Counted from the stretch's first letter, positions 9,294 through 19,308 are shown. The stretch is DNA of 64,000 bases from Bacteroidetes bacterium SW_9_63_38 (GCA_003022435.1 PXUA01000019.1:119079-183078); one strand, 5' to 3'. Numbers and translations are program-made. Notes: generated from the sequence alone by a model not told the origin.

Positions 9294-9330
9294 GGGCTCC
9301 GGGCCGATCGGCTCCGGAGCCCCCTTCGTA
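9294..9330 (+). terminator. Probable rho-independent terminator after the DUF1015 gene
   Basis: A perfect 9-bp stem, GGGCTCCGG (9294-9302) with CCGGAGCCC (9314-9322), has an 11-base loop and is followed by a weak pyrimidine run (CCTTCGTATT). It sits between the convergent DUF1015 and RNase R genes, so it may insulate both. Confidence 0.6.
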
Positions 9331-9347
9331 TTGGGGCCGGTCTGGTC

Positions 9348-11522
9348 CTACGATTCGTTCTCAACGAACAGCAGGTCAATCTCGCGCGAGTCGATGTCGG
9401 CGCCCACAACCTCCACCGCCACCGAGTCGCCAGGGCGGTACGACTTGCCGGTGTTTTCCCCGCGCATCGTGTAGGTAGACTCGTCGTAGACATAGTAGTC
9501 ATCGTCCATGTCGCGAACGTGGACGAGTCCTTCGACGAGAAGCTCCGTGAGCTCGACGAAGACGCCGAACTTAGTGATGCCACTCACGACGCCTTCGAAG
9601 GTGTCGCCCACGTGCTCCTGCACGTACTCCACCTGCTTGAGCTTCACGGACTCTCGCTCAGCCTCCTCGGCGTTCCGTTCCTGCTCGGAGCAGTGTTCGC
9701 AACGGGCGGCCAGGTCTTCAACGCCCGGCGGAGCGTGCCCCTCGGCGTACCGCTTGAGGAGGCGGTGCACGATGAGGTCGGGGTAGCGGCGAATGGGACT
9801 CGTGAAGTGGCTGTAAAAGTCGAAGCCGAGCCCATAATGGCCGATGTTGCCGACGGCGTACTCCGCCTTCGACATGGCCCGGAGCGCCGCTCGAACGATG
9901 ACTTGCTCCTCGGGCTCGCCCTTGATCTTGTCGATAAGGGTGCCGAGGTCGTCGTTCGTGACGTTGCCGTCGGTGAGCGGAAGTTCGTGGCCAAAGACGC
10001 GCACGTACTCCGCGAGCTGTTGAATCTTTTCGCTGTCTGGAGTGTCGTGGACGCGGTAGATGAAGGGAGGCGGCTCCTCCGAGTGGCCGTTGGTGCGGAG
10101 GCGGTCGTGGTGGTCGGGGGCACCGATGTGAGAGGCCACCGTCCGGTTGGCCAGAAGCATGAATTCCTCAATGAGCCGGTTTGCTTCCAGACGATCCTTT
10201 CGGACAATGTTTTCAGGATGGCCGTCCTCGTCCAGAATTACCTTCACCTCGTCGGAGCCGAAGTCGATGGCGCCACTCCGCAGTCGTTCCTTCGTGATGG
10301 TTTTCGCTAGGCGGTTGGCCCGAACGACCTCCGAGGATGCCGGGTCGTCCGGGTAGCCGCCGTCAATAAAGGTCTGGGCCTCCTCGTAGGTGAGGCGGCG
10401 CTTCGAGCGAATGACCGTTTCCCGAATGGCGTAGTCGACGACCTCACCCTCAGGCGTGATCTCCATGAGCACCGAGAACGCCAGCTTATCCTCGTTGGGC
10501 CGGAGGGAACAGACCTTGTTCGACAGCTTCTCAGGCAGCATCGGAATCGTCCGGTCCACGAGGTAAACACTCGTGGCCCGGTCGAGGGCCTCCTCGTCAA
10601 TGGCCGTATCGGGCTCAACGTAGTGACTGACATCGGCAACATGCACCCCGACCGAGAAGTTGTCATTGCTGAGACGCTCGATGTGGACGGCGTCGTCGAA
10701 GTCCTTGGCGTCGTCGGGGTCGATCGTAAAGATCGGCTTGTCGCGCAGGTCGAGCCGCCGGTCAATCTCCGACTCCGGAATGGCCGTCGAAATCTCGCTG
10801 GCTTCCTCCTCCACCGGCTTCGGAAAGTCGGCCTTCACGTCCATGCTCATCGCCAGCGACAGCACCCGAACGTTCGGGTCCTCCGCCGGACCGATGACGC
10901 GGAGGATGCGTCCCTCCGGCGAAGCCTTGCGGCTGTCGAAGCGATCGATGGAGACGGCTACTTTCTCGCCGTCGGACGCCCCGTTGAAGTCCTCGGACGG
11001 GACGTACACCTCCTGCAGGATGCGCCGATCATCGGGCTCAATGAAGGCAAAGTCGCCGCGGTGGTGGAATGTCCCGACCACCTGGGTCCGGCGCCGTTCG
11101 ACGACCTTCACGACCTCGCACTCCCGTTTCTTATCCTCGGCCGCCTTCGCGGCGACGGCCACCCGCACGAGGTCCCCGTGCAGGGCCTCGCCCATGTGGG
11201 GCTCGCGGATGAAAAACTCCTCGTCGCTGTCCACGGCCTGCACGAAGCCGAATCCCTGCTCGTTGCACTCCAACACCCCGGTGCGGTGGGTGGCCTGGGC
11301 CTTGTGCTTGTACTTGCGGCCCTGCTGTTCGACGAGCCGTTGGGCGCTCATCTCGGCCAGCACGTCGCAGAAGCGCAGATAGGTATCGTTGTCCTCGATG
11401 CCCAGGCCCTTGGCGATGTCGCCGGACTGGTGGGCAGTGTTCGGGTGCTCACGCAGGTAGTCGAGGATCTTCGTCCGGAGTTCCTCGGCACTGTGCTGCG
11501 TCTGGATGTTGGACTGGTTCAC
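9348..11522 (-). CDS. rnr: Ribonuclease R
   Basis: A 724-residue 3'-to-5' exoribonuclease of the RNB family. In order it has an N-terminal winged-helix region (about 10-75), cold-shock domains (about 80-230), the RNB catalytic domain with the four-Asp metal site in IDPDDAKDFDDA (about 268-280), and a C-terminal S1 domain (VGDTFEGVVSGITKFGVFVE, about 637-656). It lacks the basic tail of E. coli RNase R, which fits an acidic halophile proteome. The start is GTG 11522. A perfect 14-bp palindrome lies just before the start. Confidence 0.94.
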   Translation of the reverse strand: MNQSNIQTQHSAEELRTKILDYLREHPNTAHQSGDIAKGLGIEDNDTYLRFCDVLAEMSAQRLVEQQGRKYKHKAQATHRTGVLECNEQGFGFVQAVDSDEEFFIREPHMGEALHGDLVRVAVAAKAAEDKKRECEVVKVVERRRTQVVGTFHHRGDFAFIEPDDRRILQEVYVPSEDFNGASDGEKVAVSIDRFDSRKASPEGRILRVIGPAEDPNVRVLSLAMSMDVKADFPKPVEEEASEISTAIPESEIDRRLDLRDKPIFTIDPDDAKDFDDAVHIERLSNDNFSVGVHVADVSHYVEPDTAIDEEALDRATSVYLVDRTIPMLPEKLSNKVCSLRPNEDKLAFSVLMEITPEGEVVDYAIRETVIRSKRRLTYEEAQTFIDGGYPDDPASSEVVRANRLAKTITKERLRSGAIDFGSDEVKVILDEDGHPENIVRKDRLEANRLIEEFMLLANRTVASHIGAPDHHDRLRTNGHSEEPPPFIYRVHDTPDSEKIQQLAEYVRVFGHELPLTDGNVTNDDLGTLIDKIKGEPEEQVIVRAALRAMSKAEYAVGNIGHYGLGFDFYSHFTSPIRRYPDLIVHRLLKRYAEGHAPPGVEDLAARCEHCSEQERNAEEAERESVKLKQVEYVQEHVGDTFEGVVSGITKFGVFVELTELLVEGLVHVRDMDDDYYVYDESTYTMRGENTGKSYRPGDSVAVEVVGADIDSREIDLLFVENES

Positions 11523-11525
11523 GTA

Positions 11526-11539
11526 CTGAAAGCTTTCAG
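11526..11539. promoter_or_regulatory. Perfect palindrome in the rnr leader
   Basis: CTGAAAGCTTTCAG is fully self-complementary and lies 4 bases upstream of the RNase R start codon on the minus strand. It could be an operator or a small RNA hairpin masking the ribosome site. A chance 14-bp palindrome is possible. Confidence 0.35.
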
Positions 11540-11632
11540 GAGAGGAGAATCATCAAATGCATAACAGGTAAGCAGAGCCCCCGTTCGGATCCGGACGAAA
11601 AAGTCATACGACCTCAATGCGGTGTAATGTTC

Positions 11633-14600
11633 TCAGTCTGTGTCGGAAGGGGGCGGGACGGAGACGGAGTCGGCACGGCCGTCGCGCTGAGCCACCGGAG
11701 TGGCGGTTGTGTCGGAGGGCGGAGGGTCCCGGGAGGGAGGGGCTGGAGTGTCGGGAGCAGAGTCCTCGTCGTCGGAAAAGAGCCAGCCGAAGAGGCGTTC
11801 CCAAAGTGCTCGCCAGGTCGAAAATTCCGACTGGTAGGAGAGGCCTGCTCCGGTACTGCTCGTGAGGGTCTGTCCCTGCGTGAGCTCGTCGCCGGAGCGG
11901 CGGTAGAACGCCTCCGCGCTGATGCGATTGTTGAGGCGAACCTCCACCACGAATTCGCCCTGGGGCCCGGGGGCCTGCCGGTTACTGGGATCGTCGCCGG
12001 TGTAGACGCCTTCGCCCCGAATGACGAGCCGCTCGTTGAGGAGGCGGAGGGCCACTCCGTAGATGAGATCGAGGTCGTTCGGAGTTTCCCCCTGAACGCC
12101 GAAGTTGAGGTCCACATTGGGAAGGGCGACTCCGAGGTATCGGTTGAGCTGGCTGGCCACCAGTTGCGATACGCTGTTGAACGCCAGCTTCTGACCCGCC
12201 GTGTTCAGGTTGCCGCTCGTGTCTCCGCCGCCCCCACTCGGGCCGGTAAACGACTCGGTCGTGAGCAAAAAGGTGTTGGTGAGGAGGACGCTCGTTGCAT
12301 ACTCAGTCGTGCGGTCGGACTGGTTGAGAACGGCGTCGAGGGCCTGAGAACCGACGAGGCGGTTGCGTTCGTCCTGGACCAGGGCCAGCCCCAGGTCCAC
12401 CTGCGGCGTTTCCACCCGCCCCCCGATGTCCAGCAGCACGCGCACCGGAATGCGACCGGCGTTGTCGTCGTAGCCGGGGAGGCCGGCGGGCGAGGCGCGC
12501 GTCCGGTAGTCCGCCTTGAGGTCGAGCCGGGCGTTGATCGGCGGCCCGTCCCACGTAATTGTGCCCTCATCGATGTTGAACCGCCGCACGAACACCTCCC
12601 CGGCCGTAAAAAGATAGGTCCCCTCCGTGACGTTGAAGTCCCCGTACACCAGGAAATCGCCTTCCTCCCGCTGCAGCTGCACGCGGCCGGACCCAACGGC
12701 CGTCACCATGTCCCCTACCACGGGGTCGAACACCAGGTTTACGGTCGACTCCTCGGGAGCAATCACGTTGATGTCGATGTTGAGGCCGGTGAGAAATGTA
12801 GGCTCTCCGACAGGGCGGTCCGAAAGGATATTGTCTCGCTGTGTGAGGTCGCGCAGATTCGGAACCTTCCCCGTCGAGTCGGCGAAGACGATGAAGCCCG
12901 TTCCGTCTTGGACGTCCCCCTCCGAGACCGGAATGAAGAGTTTACTCTCCGGCGTCGTACGGGCCTCCGGCGAGCGGAGCGTAGCATCCGAGAGGGGGCC
13001 GGTGAGCGAGGCCGGGCCCGACGCCCGGATCGTTCCGTAGAAGGCCAGGTCTTCGGCGTCCTCGACATCGATAATGGTGATCTCATCGAGTTGCCCGGAG
13101 AGATCGAAGGAGAAGTACTCGTAGTCGTTGAAGAGAACGCTTCCTGTGATCGTCGCCGAGCCGCCGTCGTCCGTGACGGATACGTCCTGGAGGTGGATAC
13201 CGCGCTCGTCGACGGTGACGGGGCCGCTGATGCCGTACCGGAGCCCAAATTTCGGTAGTGCGAAGCGCCCCTCGCGGACTTCCATGTCGGCGTCAAAGAG
13301 GGGCTTCGTGAAACGGCCCCCAATCCGGATGGTGCCGGCGGTGTAGCCGCGGACATCCGCGAGCGTTTCCTCGAAGATATACTCGAAGAAAAAAAGGTCT
13401 GCTCGCTGTACGTCCACGGTCAGGTCGAGCGGGTCCGTAGCAGCGGAGTCAGCCGCCAGGCCCGGCAGGCGCACGCGGCCCTGCACGTCGAGCCGGTTGC
13501 CCTCAACCACGCGCGGCCCGTCCGGCACAAGAGGCGGACCGCTGAGGGCGTCTGTAGAGGAGGGGCCCGAGGTGAGGGCTGCGTCAATGAAGAGGTCGGG
13601 CATACCGGACTGGAGGCGCGTCTGCACGCTCAGGTCCCCGAGGACGCGGCGGTCGAAGGAGAGGCGGTCTACGGAAAGCGTGCTTTGCACCTGCGGCTGG
13701 GTCCAGCCCCCCGTCACGGCAATGTCCCCGTTCAGGCGCCCGCCCAGAGCGCGAGGCATCGCCGCGAGTTTCCCGAGCGGGTACAGCAGCACGTCTGTCA
13801 TCTCGACGTGCAGCGTGTCGGACTGGCGGGCCGACAGGGCTCCGTGGACACGGAGATGTTGAGCCGAATTCACCCTGGGCCGGGGACTTCGGAGCGACAG
13901 GTCGTTGACCACGACGGCATCGGAATACAGACGGACGCGGTTGGGGGAAGACGACGCGGTCGTGGTCCAGGCATTGGGGCCGGTTCCAACGTGCAGGTCT
14001 CTGATCCCAAGGGTAAGGCCGTCGCTCAGGCGGATGCTGCTCGCGAGGCGAAAAGGGCCGGTGCGGCCGTAGCGTTCGGCCTGGGCGGCCAGCCCGCCGC
14101 TTCCTTTCACCAGCGTCGCGGTGGCGGAGGGCCGTAGCAGTACCCGATCGCCCACCTGCAGGGTATCGGCCTGGACCGACAGGGCGGCCGTGAGGGCTGT
14201 GGACAGCGACCCCCGATACGGGGCTGAGAGGTGGTAGGAGGCGTGTAGCGAATCGAGCCAGCGCGAACCGGCCCGGAGGGAGTCGGCGGTCAGGGTGCCG
14301 TTTGCACTAATCGTGTCCGGGCCGATGGTGAGCTGTGCCGTGGCCCGCATGTGATCGCCCTGGACGGGGGTGCCCGGCCACCAGCGTCGCAGCAGGTCCA
14401 TGCGATGAATCGCAATCTCACCGTCGAGTTGGAGGGGCAAGCCCGCGGCCGAGTCCCGGAGTGCCGTGCGGATACTGTCCATGGACGGCGCCGGGAGAGA
14501 CGGCCGGGTGAGCGTTCGGGTAGATTTCTGCCACTCGGCCCGGACGGTGTGCTGAACAGCTGTCTGCCAGATGCGTCCCGAGCGCCGGAGGGCTGGGGCG

Positions 14601-16447
14601 AGCGCAGGCCCGTCGATCGAAACGGACGCGAGCGCCCCCCCGATTTGGAGTCGGGGGGCATCGGACGAGGGGGCACGCAGGGTCAACGTGATATCGTGCG
14701 GGGGGAGGGTGCGGGTGCGAGCACCGGTGCCCAGTGTAGACTCGTCCACGGCCAGTTCGGCCGTTCCGGTAAGGGTGTTCCAGAAGCGTCCCCGCCCGTC
14801 CGCAGTCATCGTGGCGTTGAGCCGGCTCGGCGGAAGAGTGGGGGACGCACCGGCAAGATTGACACTCTTGGCCGTCGCCGTGAGGTCGTAGAGCGGCGCG
14901 GCCCCCTGGGCGTTGACGGTCCCCTCAACGGAAAGAGTGCCCCCCGAGGGTTGACGCACGACCGCCTGACCGCGGATCGTCTCGTTCTGAGCGGTGAGCT
15001 GCAGGTCGGCGAGGGCCAGTCGGCGAGCCCTGAGGCGAGAGTCGGATAGGCGCGCGTCCAGGGTGGCATCAAGAGTCGACGCCGTGGTGCCTGTGCCGTC
15101 GAGACGGACCATACCGGTCAGGCGGCCGTCGAGGCGCTCGCGGCCCGTGACGGGGGCGAGGTTGAGACTGTCCATCGACACGCGGCCCGAGTAGCGGAGT
15201 GGGGTCGTCGGAGAACGCTGCACAGAGAGGGAGCCGCGGACTGCCCCCGGTTTCCCCGCCGCCGAGAGGGTGCTCTCGAGGTCGAACGCAGGGGCCGGAC
15301 GGTTCTTCCAGGCCACGCCCCCCCGCACCGACGCACTCACCGTTATGGGGCCGACCTCGCCGAGACGATCCAGCGGGGTCCCCGGCCACACCGAGCGGAC
15401 ATCTGCGGGGTGCACCCGGCTTTCCAGAAGCTGCGCGTCGAGGTTCAGCGAGTCGGGAAGACCGAAGGCAGTTCCTTCAACGGCGATCTGCGACCGATTA
15501 TGGGCGACCGTAAGTCGGCTCACGACGAAGCGGTCCATCGTGCCGCCGACCCGACCTTTGAGACGAACGGTCTTCCGCAACGGAAGTCGGGGGACGAACC
15601 GACGCAGCTGATCGTGATCGAGACGACTGGGAGCGAGGGTGACGTCGACCGCCGGCTGGCTTGGACGATTGGGAACCGGTTCGATCGTGGCCGTTGCCCC
15701 GATCTCGGTATTACCGAGCTCCAACGACAGCGGATCGACAATCCATTTCGCCCCCCGCTGCACAAGTGTAGCCTCGGCGGAGTGCAGCCCCGGCTTTGCC
15801 CGAGGCATGTCGGCCTGGAGGGCATTAAGGGACACGCGCTTCTGGTCGTCGGTCCACTGTACCGAGCCGTTGGCGGAAATGGAGTCAACTGTTGTCTGTG
15901 TGTAGTCGAATGCCCATTGCTTCTGCACAAGCGACGGGGCTGGGCCCGACCGGGTCGTCGTTATCCGTCCGTTGCGGATCACAACCGACAGGAACGACAG
16001 GTCCAGTGGCGTGCCCGACGAAGAAGGGGACGTGCGCTGCAGCGCATCTCGGATGTTCCAAGAGCCGTCGGGCTGTCGATGGAGATGGAGGTGGGGGCGG
16101 ACGAGCGTGAGTGACGACACCGACAGCTCGGCGGCGAAGAGCCGGTGCCAGGACGGCGTGCCGGCCACGGAGTCGATTGAGGCCACCAGGGTCCCCGTTT
16201 TATCTCGCAGTCGGACATTGGTCGCCTGGATGTCGTTCAGCAGCGTCCCGCGGAGAGTGCCAATCTCCAGACTGCCTGCGAATCGGGCGTCAAAGGCCGA
16301 CTGAATTTCTTGCCGGAGCTGGTCGCGGCCGACCTCCGTGCGGGTGAGGGCGACGAACACGACAATGCCCGCCAGTGCCAGATAGGCGCCGGTGCGGAGC
16401 AGTCCCCAGACGATACGGGTAAGAGGGCGAGAGGAAGACTCGGACAC
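11633..16447 (-). CDS. TamB-like (DUF490) inner-membrane/periplasmic protein
   Basis: A giant 1604-residue AsmA/TamB-type protein. A single N-terminal membrane anchor (WGLLRTGAYLALAGIVVFVA) is followed by a very long repetitive beta-rich part and a C-terminal DUF490/TamB domain (about 1200-1540; note RIPVRVLLDIGGRVETPQVD and SQLVASQLNRYLG). It ends in a Pro/Ser/Asp tail. Such proteins bridge the periplasm and take part in outer-membrane protein insertion or phospholipid transport. The start is uncertain: I use GTG 16447; a TTG at 16480 would add 11 residues. No Omp85/TamA partner is adjacent. Confidence 0.85.
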   Translation of the reverse strand: MSESSSRPLTRIVWGLLRTGAYLALAGIVVFVALTRTEVGRDQLRQEIQSAFDARFAGSLEIGTLRGTLLNDIQATNVRLRDKTGTLVASIDSVAGTPSWHRLFAAELSVSSLTLVRPHLHLHRQPDGSWNIRDALQRTSPSSSGTPLDLSFLSVVIRNGRITTTRSGPAPSLVQKQWAFDYTQTTVDSISANGSVQWTDDQKRVSLNALQADMPRAKPGLHSAEATLVQRGAKWIVDPLSLELGNTEIGATATIEPVPNRPSQPAVDVTLAPSRLDHDQLRRFVPRLPLRKTVRLKGRVGGTMDRFVVSRLTVAHNRSQIAVEGTAFGLPDSLNLDAQLLESRVHPADVRSVWPGTPLDRLGEVGPITVSASVRGGVAWKNRPAPAFDLESTLSAAGKPGAVRGSLSVQRSPTTPLRYSGRVSMDSLNLAPVTGRERLDGRLTGMVRLDGTGTTASTLDATLDARLSDSRLRARRLALADLQLTAQNETIRGQAVVRQPSGGTLSVEGTVNAQGAAPLYDLTATAKSVNLAGASPTLPPSRLNATMTADGRGRFWNTLTGTAELAVDESTLGTGARTRTLPPHDITLTLRAPSSDAPRLQIGGALASVSIDGPALAPALRRSGRIWQTAVQHTVRAEWQKSTRTLTRPSLPAPSMDSIRTALRDSAAGLPLQLDGEIAIHRMDLLRRWWPGTPVQGDHMRATAQLTIGPDTISANGTLTADSLRAGSRWLDSLHASYHLSAPYRGSLSTALTAALSVQADTLQVGDRVLLRPSATATLVKGSGGLAAQAERYGRTGPFRLASSIRLSDGLTLGIRDLHVGTGPNAWTTTASSSPNRVRLYSDAVVVNDLSLRSPRPRVNSAQHLRVHGALSARQSDTLHVEMTDVLLYPLGKLAAMPRALGGRLNGDIAVTGGWTQPQVQSTLSVDRLSFDRRVLGDLSVQTRLQSGMPDLFIDAALTSGPSSTDALSGPPLVPDGPRVVEGNRLDVQGRVRLPGLAADSAATDPLDLTVDVQRADLFFFEYIFEETLADVRGYTAGTIRIGGRFTKPLFDADMEVREGRFALPKFGLRYGISGPVTVDERGIHLQDVSVTDDGGSATITGSVLFNDYEYFSFDLSGQLDEITIIDVEDAEDLAFYGTIRASGPASLTGPLSDATLRSPEARTTPESKLFIPVSEGDVQDGTGFIVFADSTGKVPNLRDLTQRDNILSDRPVGEPTFLTGLNIDINVIAPEESTVNLVFDPVVGDMVTAVGSGRVQLQREEGDFLVYGDFNVTEGTYLFTAGEVFVRRFNIDEGTITWDGPPINARLDLKADYRTRASPAGLPGYDDNAGRIPVRVLLDIGGRVETPQVDLGLALVQDERNRLVGSQALDAVLNQSDRTTEYATSVLLTNTFLLTTESFTGPSGGGGDTSGNLNTAGQKLAFNSVSQLVASQLNRYLGVALPNVDLNFGVQGETPNDLDLIYGVALRLLNERLVIRGEGVYTGDDPSNRQAPGPQGEFVVEVRLNNRISAEAFYRRSGDELTQGQTLTSSTGAGLSYQSEFSTWRALWERLFGWLFSDDEDSAPDTPAPPSRDPPPSDTTATPVAQRDGRADSVSVPPPSDTD

Positions 16448-16642
16448 GGGTGGAACGCTATAGCAGGAGGACCCAGTCAAGGGCGAGCAAAGCGGCGCAG
16501 GCCGTACACGCGGGCCACGGATCAGGGAGGACTTCGAGGCAGAGCGCCGGCCGGATCCGGATGTCGATGCCCACCGTTTGCACAGACACGAAGTATCACA
16601 CGCTCACGGGACGACCTGCGTTTCCCGCGGGACCGTGCACGC

Positions 16643-17725
16643 TCAGGAGGAGCAAGCAAAGTGCCAGGCGTGTTCGGCTTCCGAGCGGCTGACGTCCCCG
16701 ACCACTGTGGCGTCCCCCAGACGAGTGAGTACCACAAACCGGATCGTGTCCCCCTCGTTTTTCTTGTCGGACGCCATCGCGTCGTAAAGAGCATCGAAGG
16801 AAAGCGTCGACGGATCGGCATCGACGGGAATGGCCCGGATGAGATCGTCGGCCCGGTCGCGTGGGATAGTGTCGGAGTGGCGGCGGTGCGAGAGGTAGAG
16901 CCCGGCCCGCATCCCGACGGCCACAGCCTCGCCGTGCGAGAATTCGCCGTAGCCGGCCACCTTTTCGAGGGCGTGGGCGAACGTGTGGCCGAAGTTAAGG
17001 ATGGCCCGTCGCCCGGCCTCCCGCTCGTCGGCACTCACGACCTCGGCCTTCACGCGGACGGCCTGCTCAATTGTGGTGGCGATCGCGTCCCGGTCTTTGC
17101 GCGCCATGACCGGGGCGAGATTCTGTTCGAGGTGTTCGACGAGTCTCACGTCGCCAATGAGCGCGTGCTTGATGACCTCCGCCATCCCGCCGGTGTACTC
17201 GTCCATCGGCAGGGTGTCGAGCGTCAACGGATCGGCGCACACGAGCTGAGGCTGGTAGAAGGCCCCAATCAGGTTTTTGCCGGTGTCGTGGTTGATGGCC
17301 GTTTTGCCACCCACGGCGGCGTCCACCTGAGCGAGCAGGGAGGTGGGCACATGCACGAGGGGCACGCCGCGGAGGAGGGTGGCCGCTGCGAAGCCGGCGA
17401 GGTCCCCGATGACGCCACCCCCGAGCGAAAAGACGGGCGTCTGCCGGTCGATGCCCCACCCGAGGGCCTCGTCGTAAATTGTGTGCAGATGGGAGGCCGA
17501 CTTTGTCGACTCCCCCGGTGGAAGCACGACCGTCTTTACGGCCCAGTCGGCATCTTCGAGCGTTGTGCGCAGCGGGGTTCGGTAGTGCGCGGCCACGTTC
17601 TCGTCGCTGACGATCAGGCAGCGTCCCTTCCGGAGCCCGGCCTCGTCCAGGAGGGAGGGCAGGGCCTGGAGGGATCGGAAATAGACGTTGTAGCTCCGCT
17701 CGTCGAGACCTACGTGTACGGCCAT
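16643..17725 (-). CDS. aroB: 3-dehydroquinate synthase
   Basis: Second step of the shikimate pathway (DAHP to 3-dehydroquinate), using NAD and a divalent metal. The 360-residue protein has LGGGVIGDLAGF (101-112), PTSLLAQVDAAVGGK (127-141), metal ligands Glu183 (MAEVIKHALIGD), His247 (NFGHTFAHALEK) and His264 (SHGEAVAVGM). I start at ATG 17725 (MAVHVGLDERSYNV); the frame is open further upstream but that part is not AroB-like. Convergent with nothing; the next gene on the same strand is tamB, about 160 bases on. Confidence 0.95.
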   Translation of the reverse strand: MAVHVGLDERSYNVYFRSLQALPSLLDEAGLRKGRCLIVSDENVAAHYRTPLRTTLEDADWAVKTVVLPPGESTKSASHLHTIYDEALGWGIDRQTPVFSLGGGVIGDLAGFAAATLLRGVPLVHVPTSLLAQVDAAVGGKTAINHDTGKNLIGAFYQPQLVCADPLTLDTLPMDEYTGGMAEVIKHALIGDVRLVEHLEQNLAPVMARKDRDAIATTIEQAVRVKAEVVSADEREAGRRAILNFGHTFAHALEKVAGYGEFSHGEAVAVGMRAGLYLSHRRHSDTIPRDRADDLIRAIPVDADPSTLSFDALYDAMASDKKNEGDTIRFVVLTRLGDATVVGDVSRSEAEHAWHFACSS

Positions 17726-17829
17726 GATGGGGCGAGCTGGTTGAGAGAAGCCGAAGTATATCCACGGGCGGGGCGGAGGCAAGTTCGACCCCCGATTGGA
17801 ATTTAAACGTCTCCGCGAACGGGGGCGCG

Positions 17830-17845
17830 GTTCTCCTATTAGAAC
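17830..17845. promoter_or_regulatory. Inverted repeat GTTCT-N6-AGAAC, operator candidate
   Basis: A perfect 5-bp inverted repeat with a 6-base spacer lies 37 bases upstream of the methyltransferase start and 105 bases upstream of aroB on the other strand. The layout is typical of a dimeric repressor site between divergent genes. No regulator gene is adjacent. Confidence 0.4.
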
Positions 17846-17882
17846 ATCCCGACACCTACGAACCACTTCGAGGAACGTATTC

Positions 17883-18464
17883 ATGACGCTGAAACCCATT
17901 CTCGAATTTGCTCACACGCTGGCCACCCGGGCACTCCGGCCAGGGAGCGTGGCCGTGGACGCGACGATCGGCAACGGACACGACACCCTCGTGCTTGCGC
18001 AGGCGGTGGGCGCGAACGGTCGCGTGCACGGCTTCGATGTGCAGGCACCCGCTCTGGAGCAGACGCGGGCTCGGGTGCGGGCGGAGGGGGGGTCGGATCG
18101 AGTGTCGCTGCACCGGGTGAGTCACGAGCACATGGGTCGGTACGTCCCGGACGCGGTACACGGAGCGGTGGACGCCGTCACCTTCAACGTAGGCTACCTG
18201 CCGGGCAGCGAGTCCAACCTGACCACGACGCCGGAGACGACCCTGCCCGCACTCGACACGGCGCTTGCTTTGCTGCGGCCCGGGGGCATCATCACTGCCG
18301 TCCTCTACACGGGACACGAGGGAGGAGCGGTGGAGGCGGAGGCCGTGCACGAGTGGGCCGCCGGTCTTACGCAGGAGCGAGCCGAGGTCCTTTCGTATCG
18401 GTTCGTGAATCAGACGAACGCGCCGCCGCGCCTACTCGCTATCGAAAAAAAGGGAGACGCGTAG
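17883..18464 (+). CDS. Class I SAM-dependent methyltransferase, YtqB-like
   Basis: A 193-residue protein of the putative rRNA methylase (YtqB/MraW-like small) family. The SAM-binding motif I is VAVDATIGNGHDTLVLAQAV (about 23-42), and VDAVTFNVGYLPGSE holds the NxGYLPG block typical of this family. The C-terminal NAPPRLLAIEK also matches. Chosen start is ATG 17883. The substrate is not established; relatives have been proposed to methylate tRNA wobble uridine derivatives or rRNA. An 82-base gap separates it from the next plus-strand gene. Confidence 0.8.
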   Translation: MTLKPILEFAHTLATRALRPGSVAVDATIGNGHDTLVLAQAVGANGRVHGFDVQAPALEQTRARVRAEGGSDRVSLHRVSHEHMGRYVPDAVHGAVDAVTFNVGYLPGSESNLTTTPETTLPALDTALALLRPGGIITAVLYTGHEGGAVEAEAVHEWAAGLTQERAEVLSYRFVNQTNAPPRLLAIEKKGDA

Positions 18465-18546
18465 GGGGAAGTTGCGGCCGAACCTGGAGGGCCCCTTGCC
18501 GTACACCCGGCCCTCGTGTTTCGACGACCGGCTCCCGTCCCCTGCG

Positions 18547-19308
18547 ATGTGTCTTCTGGTTTTCGGTTACGACGCACATTCGGAGTACTCGCTGGTGTTC
18601 GCGGGAAACCGGGACGAGTTCTACGATCGGCCGACGGCGCCTGCCGGTCTGTGGCCCGAAGCGCCGCACGTGTTGGGGGGGCGGGACCGAAAGGCCGGCG
18701 GCACCTGGGTGGGCGTGACCCGGGCCGGATACTGGGGCGTCGTGACCAACGTGCGGGAGCCGGGTCGCTACCGGGAGGACGCCCGGTCGCGGGGCCGCCT
18801 CGTCGACACGTACCTCCGCGAGGAACCATCGCCGCGCACCTATCTGGAGCAGGTAGCGGTCGAGGCCGACACCTACAATGGCTTCAACCTTCTGCTAGGC
18901 ACCCCCACGGATCTGTACTACTACTCCAACCGGACGACCGGCATTCAGACGGTGGCTCCCGGCATCCACGGTCTCAGCAACGAGCAGCTCGACACCCCCT
19001 GGCCTAAAGTGACACGCGCCAAACAGCGGTACCAAGCCTGCCTCCAGCAGCGGGACCTATCGGCCGAGGCCCTGCTCCGACTCCTCAATGACCGTCGCCC
19101 GGCCCCCAACGCGGCCCTCCCCGACACTGGGCTCAGCCGCGAGCGAGAGCGCATGCTCTCGTCCCTCTTCATCGACGGAGAGCGCTACGGCACACGGGCC
19201 TCCACCGTGCTGCGGATTGCGCGGGACGGCACCGTCGCGTTCACGGAGCGGACCTTCGAAGACGGAGCTCCCCTGGAGACGCGCCGATTCTCCTTCGACG
19301 CAGGCTGA
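18547..19308 (+). CDS. NRDE/TANGO2-family protein
   Basis: A 253-residue protein that begins MCLLVFGYD, with Cys2 as in the whole family, and carries the NRDE motif in FAGNRDEFYDRP (about 19-30), followed by GGTWVGVTRAGYWGVVTNVR. These blocks define the TANGO2/NRDE family (Ntn-hydrolase-like fold). Eukaryotic members have been linked to heme trafficking and membrane organisation; the bacterial role is unknown. It follows the methyltransferase on the same strand. Cys2 could be a nucleophile after Met removal, which is inference. Confidence 0.87.
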   Translation: MCLLVFGYDAHSEYSLVFAGNRDEFYDRPTAPAGLWPEAPHVLGGRDRKAGGTWVGVTRAGYWGVVTNVREPGRYREDARSRGRLVDTYLREEPSPRTYLEQVAVEADTYNGFNLLLGTPTDLYYYSNRTTGIQTVAPGIHGLSNEQLDTPWPKVTRAKQRYQACLQQRDLSAEALLRLLNDRRPAPNAALPDTGLSRERERMLSSLFIDGERYGTRASTVLRIARDGTVAFTERTFEDGAPLETRRFSFDAG

